Shown one piece after another: positions 1-13,875 of a DNA stretch of 64,000 nt; position 1 is the stretch's first letter, and the number at the start of each line of letters is the position of its first letter. Below the pieces are notes generated by a model. That model made no database searches and was not told where the DNA came from. It saw only the letters and a list, made by a program, of their open reading frames with translations. The position numbers were made by a program, and so were the translations under genes. Source of the DNA: Saxidomus purpurata (lineage: Eukaryota > Mollusca > Bivalvia > Venerida > Veneridae); assembly GCA_022818135.1 (NCBI GenBank), contig JAFMSR010000005.1, positions 31,675,254 to 31,739,253 on the forward strand, in the 5' to 3' direction.

Positions 1-3000
1 CAATTTTCGAGCAAAACCATCATAAATAAATAAGCACATTAAACAAATTTCGACCAACCGACCTTAGAGACCCAAAACTCACAGATCGGTGCTATTTTAT
101 AAACGAGCAAAAGTATGGTAAGCAATTTATCTATTTCCAAACAATATTTAATAAGGCACTCTATTTTAGTCATATTCGAAAGCAATTGACGGCAGAGGAA
201 GTCAGGACTCGTTCTGATAATTATATGTTTGCAACATGTTATAAACTTGTTTACAATGTAAATAAATAGGTACAGAACGTCAATCAGCGTGTAACCATTA
301 GTAGCATAAAACAAGAAATGGAAATCCAGAACATACACTTTCTGTAAAAGCTATTGGCCAACAACTTTCAGTGAACCATATTGGAGACTATCTGTTATGG
401 ATAGTCCCATGTTATTTGGGCGACAACTCTTTTTACTGTTGCGGATAGTTGTATAGATTTAGAGGTGTTTAGCCGTAAAACATTTAACACGTCATCGTAC
501 TACGTCATGTCCTTTTCAACTGTGTGCTGCAAGAAGGAAGGTGTGTAGAAATTAGACAAATTAAATTATTCACTAATCAGTCAAGATTCATACAACAACA
601 ACAAATATCCGATTTTCACAAATTGTCTTTCAACACATTGAAAAATTAAGCACGGGATCACAGTCATTACAAACGACCAATTAGGGCATCCCGGCAAATA
701 CGAGTTTATTAAATTCACAATTACTTCAAGTCGGCACACAGGCCCCAATTGGGCTTGTTTGACAACAAACAACAAAATGAATGTTGAATATGTTGCTTAT
801 AATATTGTTTTCTGGCCCTGGGAAACAGAGGCTGTTTTGAATGGACTTGACTATGACTTGAAAATAGAGTTTGTTAAAAATACGGGCCGTGCCCAGACAT
901 ATGCCAATGCTAATATCTAATCAAAGTATTGCTGCAATTTGAAAAGTTATTATTAAATTTACAAACTATTTTGAAGTTTTTATAGTTTTATATTTCTTTT
1001 GTTTTCTCTGGGAGTACAAATAACTAGTGAACTATACAACGAAAAGTGCCGAGGAGGATGTATAAGTCACATCTCCATTACTGTTGTTCAAGTATAGAAT
1101 CCTAAATGAGTTGTATGAAAAACTTATAATCTACGTCTCTCATGATACAAATTATTATTACAATTAGGATGAATCAGCTACCATATGAATTGAAATAAAG
1201 GTCAGCATATGGTGTTACAGTTCTGCTGAACCTAAGCTTTATTTGCATAGGATATAGTCGGTAAACATTTAAAGTTCGCAGACAAGATTTCTATATATTG
1301 TTTAGAAATGTAAATTTCCAGAACATCCGCAATTAGAATTAAAATTTATCACGTCATTATTACCTTGATTTATTTAAATTATTTTAATGAAGGCGAAACT
1401 AGATCGTGATTGAACAACGTTGGTATTATGATTATAATATGTTTGTTTTTTGTTTGACATTCAAAATTATGACAAATGGTGTCATAAGATAGCATTTCGT
1501 GGATCCAAACAACCCATTCGCAAGCATTTTTTTTTTGGCCAGACAGGCAGACACAATAACTGATACCGCGCTAAACATAGGGAAAAAACATTTAGCATGG
1601 CCGAATCGATTTCTTGTGTCGCAGTTAGAGACACTTGAGATGTTTGAGTCGTCACAAATGTTTTGTATTTCCAAGGAAACATCGAGAGTAATATCTTCGT
1701 TAAAAGTAGGGCAATATTTTGCAAACTTTATCAAACTGGGGAATAGTATTCCTTTTTTGCTAAAAATAGAACTTTAAAGCTTGTTGAAACGATATTTACT
1801 TGAGGCGAAGGCCGTATTGTTTTAATTGTCAAAATGAGCGTGGAAATTATAATAAATCCTAAAGCAAATAATAATGTTACTTGATTTTACAGTAGATGGA
1901 TAGGCGATTGCGCAAAATCTATTGACCAAACTAGTAAGGCCTCGTGCACAAAATGACCAGTTTTTGTGACCTATAAACATTAATTCAGTTAATTACTGGT
2001 TGATTAATTTTTCAAAGAACTGGCATAATTTGTCTGCGATGGAAGAAAAACCCGAACACCGCCGGGAATCTTAGCTTGCTTTACAACCTGTAATACAAAA
2101 GTATTGCCAAAAACAAACTTATTTTCTGTGTGATTGCGACCCAGTCGTAATATAGAGGGAGGACTTAATTGTTGATTAGTAATTAGATCTGACTTGAAGA
2201 CAACTATCAGAAGTAAAATTTAGCTCCTAAAATGGTAACAGGAACAAGTAGGCAGTTTTTGGTTATTTCTAGGTGTAGTCTTTTAAAAATGACCCTACAA
2301 TGTATTATGTATATTTTGGGGTTCGTTGCGAAACAGTTTTACTGCATATACACTGTTTTGGAACCACAACCTAAAAATGGGCCTTTTCTTGTGTGTTTGT
2401 GTGTGGAGGGGGGACAAATCTTCAAACTGTCTTCGCACTGACCTGCTTAAGTCAAATTTATCATCACTTCTAAGTGTACTATGCTATCTTTATAAGTATG
2501 TCTATAACTTGTCGGACGAAGATAAACAAATTTATTTACATTTGCCATAACTTTTAAACTGCCTATAAATCCTTGTGTAATCATACGGACAGGAAACAAA
2601 TTCATTACTTTATCAGTATGTCTACAAACAAATGTGATAATCACCTTAAAGTCGCATCTTCATCTCTAAAACCAACAGCAAAGGACTTAACTTTTCGTAC
2701 TTTTCGCGGGGTTATGCCATAATATTATTTGCAAGGTTTTTGGTTTCATGTAAATCGTAAGGTAAGTGTGCTCTTGGAGAAGCAGAAATTCGCTTTTTTT
2801 TTATGCAAAGACAAACAGCTCATTTGAAAATAAAGTTTTAAATTTATTTTAAAGTGCGTGTAAAGGAATTTTATTTCAGTATTTAAGACCATCAGACTAA
2901 CTAATAGCAAGCTCCTTTTTAGTCACTTATACGAGTTATTACGCGAATGAATAGAGGTAGACAGATTAACGGACGGGTTGACGGACAACGAAGGTGAAAA

Positions 3001-6000
3001 TAATTTCTCACCGGCCATTTCGTGCATAGTGTATGTATGTGTCAAATATCTAGAATCTATCTCGTATGTTTTCACGTAAGACATCGTCTATCTATCGTCC
3101 CGGTACGCCATTTACAGCTTTTATGCGAATTTTGTCTGGCATATGATCGAATGTTATGTTATAAATATAATTGAAACTATAAAACGCCTTATGAAAATCC
3201 TGTCCGACAGAATAATGTTATAATAGAAAATAATGAATGAGTGGATCGAGGTCGATATAGACGAGAGAAAGTTTGAGGCCTCTGAATCAATCGGCTGCCA
3301 TTGCTACGCAGTATGTCTGCCTGGCTTGAGGGCATGCATTGATTCATATTTGGATATTTGGTATGAAATGTTTTATTATTTATTGATAGACGCATATCCA
3401 CTTCACCCCTAACACTCTAATAGGAACACAGTAAGACAGTGTCTCTTCCTACTGTAAAACAGATTCGAATGTGTAAAAATTGGGTTGACCGGGATGATAA
3501 TTTACAAATTTAGGAGGTTTCTCTACGTTATTTCTTTCGATTGCCCAAAACTACACTGCTTTCAAATTTCCTGCCATCAAATACTGTTTACAAAAGTTCT
3601 TTGGCGTCGTAGATTTACGCAATTTCTGAGAATTTTATGATGAATCAAAATGTACTTGACCAATTTATAACAGAATGGTTTCCCTGTAAGTTTCAGTAGT
3701 CTAAGATTTGTTATAATAAATAGTCCTCGTTTCCCCCTTACCAGGCAGGTCAGATTGTGGAAACAAAAACAGCCAACTAAACATGGAAGCTAACAAAACA
3801 CGCCACGTATTGTAACTATGCACAATTTTATCCTTCCTTATTTTGTGACTACAACTTTTATATTGATCGCCTGAAATCGAGTATTACGTCAGTGTTGATA
3901 ATTAAATAGCACCTTGCACAAGATTATTAAAATTTCATGATTGTTTTCATAAGGTTTTCTTTACAGCCAATGAATCAATCATTCATGTAGTTAAACAATG
4001 CACGACATCCTGCGTTAATGCGATGTACTTCCCGGATATGTATTTTACGATTCCTTATTTCTACTCACTAACGGACGCACGAGGCTCGTTTAATGAATTT
4101 CTTTTTCGCTCAATAGCCATTTTTACGGATGCAAAGTAAACTTTTGTTCCTACATTCTCGATCAAATTTTACTGTTTTCAATTGTTATTGATATCTGGTT
4201 ACTTTTCTATGATACTTTATTATGAATTTATTTGTATTCTATGGCGTATTCCCAACGTGTCTGTGACGGTCTGTGGTACTTTTATACTACAATGTGGACC
4301 CAATTTGTTACCATTTCTCAATGTTACAGGATTCATTCTCTTGCCTGGGGTTTTATTGAGAGCTCTGTTTTATTGTTTTGGGATAGTTTTCTTAGTTTAC
4401 ATTAAAATGTGCTTCAAGCCTATTGAGCATTGTCTGTTGTAGAAGCATCGGTTTGGTTTAAATAAGGTTTAATAGGAGACCTAGGTACCATACAGATGCA
4501 ACAAATGTGCTGTGGTTTTGCACTACTTGCTGATTGAGTTATGTTATACAAATGCAATCGATACGAAAATGATAAAAGTCAAAACTATAATAATTGTAAA
4601 AAAATAGAGAAAAATTTAGAGCTTGTTACCGGACGTGTTTATTTGAATGTTTTATCCAGTTATCGCGTTTGTGTCAGTTTTGGATAACTCCAGTCATAGT
4701 AAACGGCATAATTTTTATGACATTCCTTCTTGTTGCTAACTCAGTACATAAACACCAATCCTAAATATTGACTATTTATTATCAGGGGACATAAAATTGG
4801 CGTAGAGGAACTAGAGGAATGCGCTGACCTATTGATAGATACTACCATGTGTAATTAGAGGCATTTATACTCTCGCTAGACTCTATTTCTAAGCAACGTC
4901 CTCTTGCTTTTACCGTTCGCGCCTGCGAAAGCTCCCATGAGTTTTAGCAGCCAATGTCTATAGATTGTTTTCACAGTCGGTACTCCCAGGGGACCGTATT
5001 TACACCTTTATAGTTCTGTACGCTACTAATCAGCATAAAAATTGAATAACGATACAAGTGTCACAGGCTGGCGTTTATAGTGTTTTTTTCTTCTTCTTCT
5101 TCTTCAACATTGTCTTTAGAATCTGTCTTAGTTTCGAGGCGCGTGTCTCAATAATTATAGTGAATGTTTTTACACCAACGTTAAAGCTCCTTATTTAGCG
5201 TTTTGGTGAATATATTGACAAACTCTAAACTTTCTTCCTAGCAGCAGAATGATGTAGAACTCAGAAATCAATAAAGTAGATGAAAATTTATACGGTAATT
5301 TACAATTTTCTACTAAAATAATTAAAAAATATCGTCAACTGTAGGTGTTTGTTTTCATATACAGTTGTATATTTCAATAAAGTTTATATGCTAAACAATC
5401 AAAATTGGTGTCTCCTTCTGATTCATAAACATTTTAACGTTTTTGAAGAAATTAAGTTTTACAGTAAAAAATATAGGCGCGCGTTTCAACTCAATTTCTT
5501 TAAAGCAAATTCATTATATGATATATGAATGACATATACCGAACAAATATCAAGGTTTTGTTTATCTGAACTTGGCATAATAATTGCTGTTTCAATAGAA
5601 TCAATACACTTAAAAACATTTATGTTTCAAATATTTCTTGTGAAAGTTAACGAGTGTATCAATTTGATAAAAAAAGTAGGATTTCAGAACAGTCTAGCTG
5701 GTTTGCGTTTTTGAAAGCATACATAGGCAATAAATGACCACCAAAGGAGAAGTGAAGTCGCCGGGATCAATAAATTGTCAATACAAACTAGGAGAGACGG
5801 GCTATAAACATCTCCCGTACCGTTGAACAATGTTATTTATCTAGGCTTGTTGACCAATTCTGCCGATATCCATGAACTGGTATAAGCTAGCATGACTCAT
5901 AAAAATACAAGTCATGCAATGTTTGTAGGTTTTTATGATATACAATTCGACCCTATAACAAACCTATATTACGCGGAATTAATATATTGAAGAAATGTCT

Positions 6001-9000
6001 TTCACTTGATGCAAGAAACATCTCCTGATTAATGTTTTCTCGCGGCAGTCACGAACGTTGAATTGAACGGCCATATGATACTAAGCAAAAAAAAAACAAA
6101 GGAAAGAAATATTGAAGAAATCTGTTGGTACTTTTCTATTTGGGTCATGTGCAACTTAGGTTTACATTGAAAGAGCGTTTTGTAACGCATATACAAGAGC
6201 ATTAAATGTCTGATCACAAATATATACATTTTCTATTGATTTACGTTTAGTGATACAAATTAAAAGTCTACTTTCAACCATTTGATATGCGGGGATATAG
6301 CATTGAAAATTGCAAACGCAAAATCCAGCATACCAACATTTTCCTTGTGATATTTATATTAAATAAATGCGTGTCATGTTCATATCATTCTGTAATATTT
6401 TTAAAGTAAATGCATTGATATAACTGTTTAGTGTTAAGCTTTAACCATTGTCTATAGATCCTGTACAAATAGAAAGCTTTCGATACTAACGCAATATAAG
6501 GGCTTCCTAATCTCGTAGGAGGCCTACCGCCAAATATTTCTAGAACATGCCGGCAGTGGTACTGTTTATGCATTTTTTCAGTTTTTTCAGTTTTTTTAGT
6601 TTAAAATGGTTAACATCTCGTTAAAGACAAGCTATGAGTTCTTGTTTCATAGGTGTAGATAAATACAAAATATACGAAACTTGACACGTTTGTCTGATAG
6701 CTATGCAGTTAGCCAGTTACTGATTGGTGGTTTTTCCCCCAAAAAATGATCTCAAAATATGCTGGTGTAATTGATATTGCAGACGATATGCCTAAGTTTG
6801 AACATAGAACATAGTTTTAAAACAAAGGTGCGACTTATTTAGTTATACTGGTGTCTCTAAATTTAAACTAGGAGAGAAGAGATGACTTCAAGTTGAAGAC
6901 AATACTCGATTAACGCTAACCGGTCTTACAGTTGCTCGAATAGGTGGTGCAAGCACTTTTATATAGTTAAAATATCTGTATAAATTACCGGCAAAGGAAG
7001 CCATGAGACGGCGAAGCAGAGCCGTGTGTCCAACAGGAATGGGCGTGATTGAAATTTGTAAAAGACTATGTGGAATAACGACGTTTCAAGGCTACAATAT
7101 TGTTGAACGATGAGATATGCAGATAATTCTCCGTAACGGACGATATCACTTCTCAGAAAGGACACGTCATTACAGCGCAAAAAGAGATGGTTTCATTCAT
7201 TGTTTTTGAATGAGATACCGGACCATAATTGGTAATGAGAGAAATTGCATGAAGATATGGTGTGATCACTGCTGAAACCCAGACGGAACGTTTGAAACGG
7301 CGGTACACTTTGGCGATTTGAAAAAGAAGAAAGAAAAAATAGCTATGCTAGATGTAGGAGGAAACATCTTTCGTGGGTGAATGTTGTATTGACACTGGAA
7401 TAAAACCACTGGTATTGCACCAGATGGCAAATTGAAATAATACGAGCAAAAACACCTACGTGAAACACTGTTCTCAGAAGTTTTGTCAAGTTCTAGGAAG
7501 CAATTTCACGAAAATTATGTAAGCTAATTTTTTACGCTTAACGGCGTTCTTCATAGATCTGCTCTTGCTTTAGAAACAGAGCCTAACAAAAACATTTTTT
7601 AAAAATGCCAAAACTTCAAATTTTATTTTTTATTATGTTTTGAACGTACGTAAATCAGTGCAATTAAAGACAACCATATAGAAAATCAGTTTGTGACTTT
7701 ACATAACGGTCAGAAAATAAAATCACCTCTTTGGGCGCCATGATATAAATTTTATTTTCTTCGTAATCTAGACCCAATACAATGTATAGGTGAATAACAT
7801 TGGTCTAATGCCAGATCTAAGGAATGCACAAGGTGTGGCGAATGACGACTTTTACATGTTTTGTGAACACAAGATCTTAGTTGAGAATTAAGAAAGTGTT
7901 CCCGAATTTAACATGCTGACGTCAAAAACTCCCTAGAGGTCGAAGAAAAAAGTTTGAAATAAAATTTAGAATTATAGCTGTAATGTGATTTATTTTTTCT
8001 GAGTCCTGCAAGTAGAAATTTGTATCATCCCCTTGAAATCCCTAAGCAACTACGGCAAGTCAAGTAAATGTCATTTTCTGTAGTGTGTGTTCTTTAATTC
8101 TGTCAGTTTGATTTAAGAAATAATAAATGTGACCCTGAACTACGTACTCGTGGTTAAATAACTACGCATCCAGACTCCTAACTGTATACTATTCAACGAT
8201 GAGATACTGGGAGGCATTTATTATTTCGGTTCTAACATTTTCTTTAATAATGCCCCGAATGCGTAGCTTTTTGTTTGTAATTGTGCTTATTAGGTCCACC
8301 ATCCTCTAAAGAGGCTATAATCGGTACGACCCGAAAAAGTAGCCGAATGCTTAGCAACACATCATTGTAACTTATAAACACGGAATGCGATCGGACGCTG
8401 CGTGCGTCATTTACTGCACGACTTGTCTGTGGAGAACATGATGTTTTTTTATCGTAAATTAATGTACAAATTGTTTTCCTACATATTTATATAGGAAAAG
8501 TTGCGGATCATCTAAGAATTAATGATAATTCTATGACTTTCTATCAGTTTCCTATCATCTTGAGATTTTAGGATCTTTTTCATAAATAAAAGTCATATTT
8601 TACGGAAATGAGTATCAACTAGAGATAGTAAATTGGAAAATGAGAAAACCGAATTAGGACTGAATATAATTATCGCGATATTCTATTATTCATGGTCTTT
8701 TTTGGCTGATAGTCAAGGTTTCTTTCCATTAAGCTGTTTTATTGTCAGATGAATGGTTTAAAGCATGATATGATAGCAGCGTCCGAAAGATGTATTCCTT
8801 ATGCTTGATATCAATAATAGTGAACGGTCTCTAGAAAATACAGTCGGTTGTGTTTTAACTGTTGTTTCCGTTTATTTGACCTTCCTCTTTCTTAACCTTT
8901 ATATCAAAATGTCATTTGAAAGGTTTTCTTGTTATTAGTACCAATGCTATATTTAAGAATAAAAAAGGCAGTTTTTTTAACATAACAGAAGCAAAAAATG

Positions 9001-10827
9001 GATAATATACATTGCTCATAATATTCAATAATAAACATGCCCGATGGTTAATAAGGTTGGCTTACTAGTAATTGCTGGGTATTGTTACTAGATTGCAATA
9101 GTCCCAAACTAAAACAATTATACGTGATACACAATACAACGGTCTCATACGAGAAGATGGTGTTTAGCGCCAAAAAACGATTGACCTTGTCCTACTTTTC
9201 CAGTGGGGAAAAACAAATCTTTGGTTTTCTTCCCGTTTTTTTATGGAAATTACGCATTCATTAGATTTCTTTCTCCTAAATAATACTCCCTTGCTGGGGA
9301 AGCCGCAGGTGTCAATGTCAGTCACGGGTTTGTGTTGTCAAGGGAAATATGTTTACCATTGCTGGTGCCTGAATTTTCAATCCCAAATAAAAAGCTCTAA
9401 AGAGTATTGTGACATACATTCTGATATTTCCATACATTACAATACGGTTGGGAATTTTATGTTTATTCAGAAAATCTATTCTGTTGGTCCATTGTCTATT
9501 TAAATTTCATGTAAACACAAATTGTGTGATTTTCATATTTATCCCCAGGTTTAAATGATACACTTTTATTTTTAAATGTATAGATATTTTTTTCATATAT
9601 TTTGTTTGCGTTCTGATGTCATTTTTCATGCAAAATTCGGTCAAATTTGTTTTTTTGATTGACCAACATGATCATCAGACGACAAGCAATATGTATTTTT
9701 AATCTTAATTCTTATGTAGGACGTAATTTCTCTGCCATATGATACTTTGCCAACTTATTACACAAATAACACATCTAGAAATAAATAATAAGACAATAAA
9801 TATGAGAGAAAGAACCTCAGATGTATCGAATAATTTGCTTTTCTATTTTGTGAAACTAGAGCACTTGTCTCAGTGCATTTTAGAACTTAAGATCTTGTGA
9901 CATCCCGTACATTAAATTCACGCTGCATATAACATTTAAGGCAAATGATGGATGATTCAAAATCAGCGATTTCTCATGTAAGCCAATCAGAGAATCTGGT
10001 AAGAATTTTGGCCACGACATTACCAGATTTCAGATTACTTTGCTGCACTTTCTGTATAGGTTCACAACGTTCAGTGAACCATGTCTACATTTTAAGCATA
10101 TTGGAATATAACGATAAAACCGAGGAGAACGTGTATGCCATATCATGGTTCAATTGCGTTTGTTTATTAACAATGGCGAGTATAATTCAACGGCAGTTAA
10201 CGAGGCATAGCATACCCGTTACCCTCGGTATTTACCGTAGTATTCCTATAGACTAAAAGTAACAGTTACGTCTATGCACTTAGTTGATCTATACACCAAA
10301 CATTCGATCGATCTGTTTGTTTAGATATAACCAGAATACAGCAGGATCACACAAAGTAGCTGCCTAAATCATTGGGATTTTATTAGACAACTGTTTACAA
10401 TCAAGTTTCTATCAATGTCAGCCGTAAACAACATTGCAGTCATTTTATGTACCTCATTCCATGAGCCATTAACAGTGTATTCTTTACGATGGATACCAAA
10501 TTTGTGTTTGTCAATTTTCTACCATAAGAAGCCCGTGATCGATGGAATAATTTTCCCGAAATAAACCAGACAGTCCAATAAGTATATGAAATCAAAGATG
10601 ATATCCTGATTTCTATGCTCCTTTTTGTACTTTCTTGTGGTATGTTAGCTTCTGACATATTTATGGATTGCTGCAAGGTTCATTCATTCAATGATTCTAA
10701 AGACCGCTTGCAATTTTACTAGTAATTTAGTACAATGAAATCATTATCCAGTTCTCTATAGGCCCGTTAATACATTTTAATAGATTTTAAGTGAGAAATA
10801 CAATATTTTACAAATTAACTTGCGCAG
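1..10827. other. gene-free stretch
   Basis: I see no supportable gene here. The DNA is A+T-rich, and all open frames are short (about 100 codons or less), with no recognisable domain and no paired splice signals around them. Near 1480-1780 several frames on both strands are open at once, which suggests locally few stop codons and not one real coding frame. The stretch is probably intergenic or intronic. A small CTT microsatellite is listed separately. Confidence 0.5.
5088..5105. repeat. (TTC)n microsatellite
   Basis: Six uninterrupted TTC units follow a short T run. It is a simple polypyrimidine microsatellite with no nearby gene to relate it to. Confidence 0.9.
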
Positions 10828-10957
10828 TGACAACTGTAAACCGAAAACAATACGTGCAGATTGACAGCTATTAACCGAAACAACCTTGGAAATCGACATC
10901 TGTAAACCGGAAAAAAACTTGCAATTGACAGTTGTTAAACGACATAAACTCAAGTTT
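10828..10957. repeat. degenerate tandem repeat, four units of about 33 bp
   Basis: Four diverged units begin at about 10828, 10862, 10894 and 10926, each opening with TGACA or CGACA followed by a TGTTAAACCGA-like core. Spacings are 34, 32 and 32 bp. The units differ at many positions, so this is an old array. The minus strand stays open across it only because the unit contains few stop codons; I do not treat that as coding. Confidence 0.65.
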
Positions 10958-11654
10958 GAAATACCATGAAACCCCCAACCCATCCGATTCTTAAAAAACA
11001 CAAGGCAAGAGGATTCGAGAAATCTGAAGAAAACATAATATATCTTAAATGTTACATAGTGCCCTTTGAGGAGGCAGTGATGTTAAGTTACTATAGGAAA
11101 TATAACAGTATAAAATAGCAGCGGGAATCAACTGAGTCAGCTTATCTGCTGAAAGAGAGCTGACACCGAGTAAAAGGACGATTGAAATAACTGAACGCTG
11201 ACCATCAACGACATGGATCCAATACTTTAATAATTGAGACATACCAGGAACGGTCTAAGTGCAAAGTGAGGTTACTGCTTAACAAGATTTCCACAAGAAA
11301 AACTGTGATACATCACAGCGGGCCAACAAACAATAATTCCATGTAAATATTTTGGAAATTGGTGATAGTTGATATTGAGGCATGGCCCCAAAATAACTCG
11401 AGGAAACCAATTCTGGTTGAACAAGCAAAACCTGACACGACACCACATCTACTGACTGACCTGTAATATCGAAACTTTACTGTTATCAAATAATATTTAT
11501 ACAGTATGTCTCAATTTTTCATTACCATTATCCTTATTAATTTGACATGAATGAAGATTTTTTTATGATTATTGGCCGTAAAATATTCTAAAATGGTTAA
11601 AAGCTAAAAATGGTTATTAAAAGAGCAGAAAAAAGTTTAAAAAAATAAAATTGG

Positions 11655-11745
11655 GTGTTGATGGGATTCGAACTCTTGGATTCGTAAAAGTATACGTACA
11701 CAAAAGTGTTTGGCCTAGCGACTTTAACCATTACACCATCGAGAC
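11655..11745 (-). pseudogene. tRNA-like relic or head of a tRNA-derived SINE
   Basis: On the minus strand this 91-nt stretch has a good A box (TGGTGTAATGG, 11728-11738) and a good B box (GTTCGAATCC, 11664-11673). The first seven bases (11739-11745) can pair with 11655-11661 at five of seven positions, as an acceptor stem would. The 5' half resembles a class II (Leu/Ser-type) tRNA. The anticodon arm does not fold properly and the T stem is weak, so it is unlikely to be a working tRNA. CCA follows the acceptor arm and T runs lie just beyond, which would fit a retroposed tRNA or SINE. No SINE body was recognised. Confidence 0.5.
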
Positions 11746-13734
11746 AGACTTATAAGAAATGGGAAAAAATTAGCTAAGATTCTATAAAAAGGCCATCAAA
11801 GAATATTCAGTCGACTGCACTTCGTTTCTATAATGTCAAAGGCTGTGTAAGTAAAAAAAGCAATCATATATCCATTTTTCTCAGCGTAAACGTGAAAAGC
11901 GCTGTTTTCTATTTTTATCAGCGTAGATTAGATTGCACCCTCTATGAAACGAACGACAACTCAATTACAAACGACAACTCTTGCTTTTCCAAAAAAATTG
12001 ACTGTGTCTACAGTTTTCATCTCAGAAATACCTGATTTTATAATGAAGAGCAACGCAAATTTCGATCTAGTGCTTAAGTCTCCATGCATCTTTTACTCAC
12101 CACGTATTAAATATAGCGGGCCGCTGCTGCAGGTTAAATAAGGTTAGGCGATACACAGTAGACTAACAAATACTATAATGTTATTAATTATACTTTCATA
12201 TTTGCGACGTTGTTTGGTTAGGAACAGGGTCCATAGCCAACCAGTTCGACTGTCCGAACCAGAAACAAAGACAATTATGATTTCACCTAATTAGTGGCAA
12301 TTTAATTACTATCTCTTAATTATCTGCAGCAAAACGTTCCGAAAGTGTCCCGTTATTCTTACTTTCATGTATTATATGAGTACCAGTATGTGTTACAAAA
12401 AAACTATTTTTTTCTTACGGGTTATTGGATCGATACCTTACTTAAATTATTTCAAGAAAGACGAAAGTTTGAACAAGATGACGTCCTTCGAAGAGTGTAT
12501 GAAGAGTTTCTTAATGTTTGTGGTTTTAAATCACTCGAAATACTTCGTTCCCAAACTGACCCTGTTTTATTCAGTGTAGACACTCTCGTATAGTCCCAGT
12601 TTTCGTAGATATTGCTGTTGCCTGAGCAGACTGTCGAATAATGTTTAAAATATTATTGCAAAATAGTACAGCCTTTCTACGCAATCAATACATTTAGATC
12701 ATTGGTAAAAAATCCCTTAGAGACGTCCCCTTGTTGTTCGTTAATTACTTCACCATGACGACCCCGACTGGACACAAATGTAAGTAATATGTCTAATCAA
12801 ATATTTGTTTCAGTGAGAATTAAAATGTTCTGTTAATCTAGAGCCTGTGCAATCAGCACATTCAGAGTAATTAGAATATTGTTATTTTCACCTCGGAGGA
12901 ATATTTGATGGCGCCCTTGTCAGAAGTTATTCAATTAGTCCGATACTGTCACCCACGTCCGTTAGAATGCGTCGTTAATTAGTATTAGTTCACGAATAGG
13001 CTACATAAAGTGAAATTATGATTCATTTTGGGTGCCAATATTATTTTGTGTTTGTCAAATTACTTGTACTTGTCAAACAGCAAATAATAATTTATTGCAT
13101 TTTTCATATACGAATACTGAAGGTGTTTGTAGATAGGGGTGTCATTCTGATAAACAGACTTCACATTTTTACAAATAACAAACAAAACCTTACTGAAGTA
13201 AAACAATGTACAAAGGGGTCGTGACAGTTGTTGTACTAAACTTGACTATTATGTGAAATATAAAACCGAATTCTGCTATGAAAAATATCTAGATGTTTTA
13301 AAAAATGACACATTACGGAAATATCTTACACTTTTAGGCTTAGTTCACTTCTCTTGAGAGATTAGGTCGATATAACAATACGATGAGAAAATCGTTTATG
13401 TAAATGCTGCAGTCAAAATAAGACCGAATCTGAGTACCATTTTCTAATGTGCTGTACTTTTGTATTCTGACATTCGTCGCAAATATTTGGGCCGGTGTCT
13501 TGGCCAAATATGCTAAATTTGTTAGTTTAATGTCGACACATAATAAACAACTTTTGTACAAAATCTCTAAATTTTGAAAGAAGCTTTTGCGTACGTTCCG
13601 AACCCTTAGTATTATGACTGTTCCATAAATATATTTTATATCATGAAAAAATGTTATGTTCATATGTATGAGAATTTGCTTGTCGCGTTATATATGTTTG
13701 TGCTTTAAAATGTCCATATGTCTTGGCTGTATTC

Positions 13735-13740
<6 letters not shown>
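11746..13740. other. gene-free stretch
   Basis: No gene is supported. An 82-codon frame at 12345-12593 has plausible-looking charged residues in its second half, but it has no domain, no splice signals and a length expected by chance. Nothing else stands out. Confidence 0.45.

Positions 13741-13769
<29 letters not shown>
13741..13769. repeat. poly-C run of 29
   Basis: There are twenty-nine consecutive C residues, an uncommon homopolymer in such A+T-rich DNA. The complementary strand is poly-G and could form a G-quadruplex, while the C strand could form an i-motif. The exact length may be affected by sequencing or assembly error. Confidence 0.9.
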
Positions 13770-13770
<1 letters not shown>

Positions 13771-13875
13771 TTATGTTGATGGCCAAAGGCTTGTATTGCC
13801 ATGCTGAAAGAAATGTTGTAACACTGTCATTGGCCGCTGTATTCAAACCTTAAAAGTTCAGACACGGTTCAGTGA

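Noticed and set aside
1432..1777. Overlapping frames on both strands
   Set aside because: Several frames are open at once, so the signal is a local lack of stop codons; no product is recognisable.
10777..11001. Minus-strand frame with internally repeated peptide
   Set aside because: The peptide repetition merely reflects the 33-bp DNA tandem repeat beneath it.
12345..12593. 82-codon frame with a charged, helical-looking second half
   Set aside because: No domain, no splice signals, and frames of this length are expected several times by chance.
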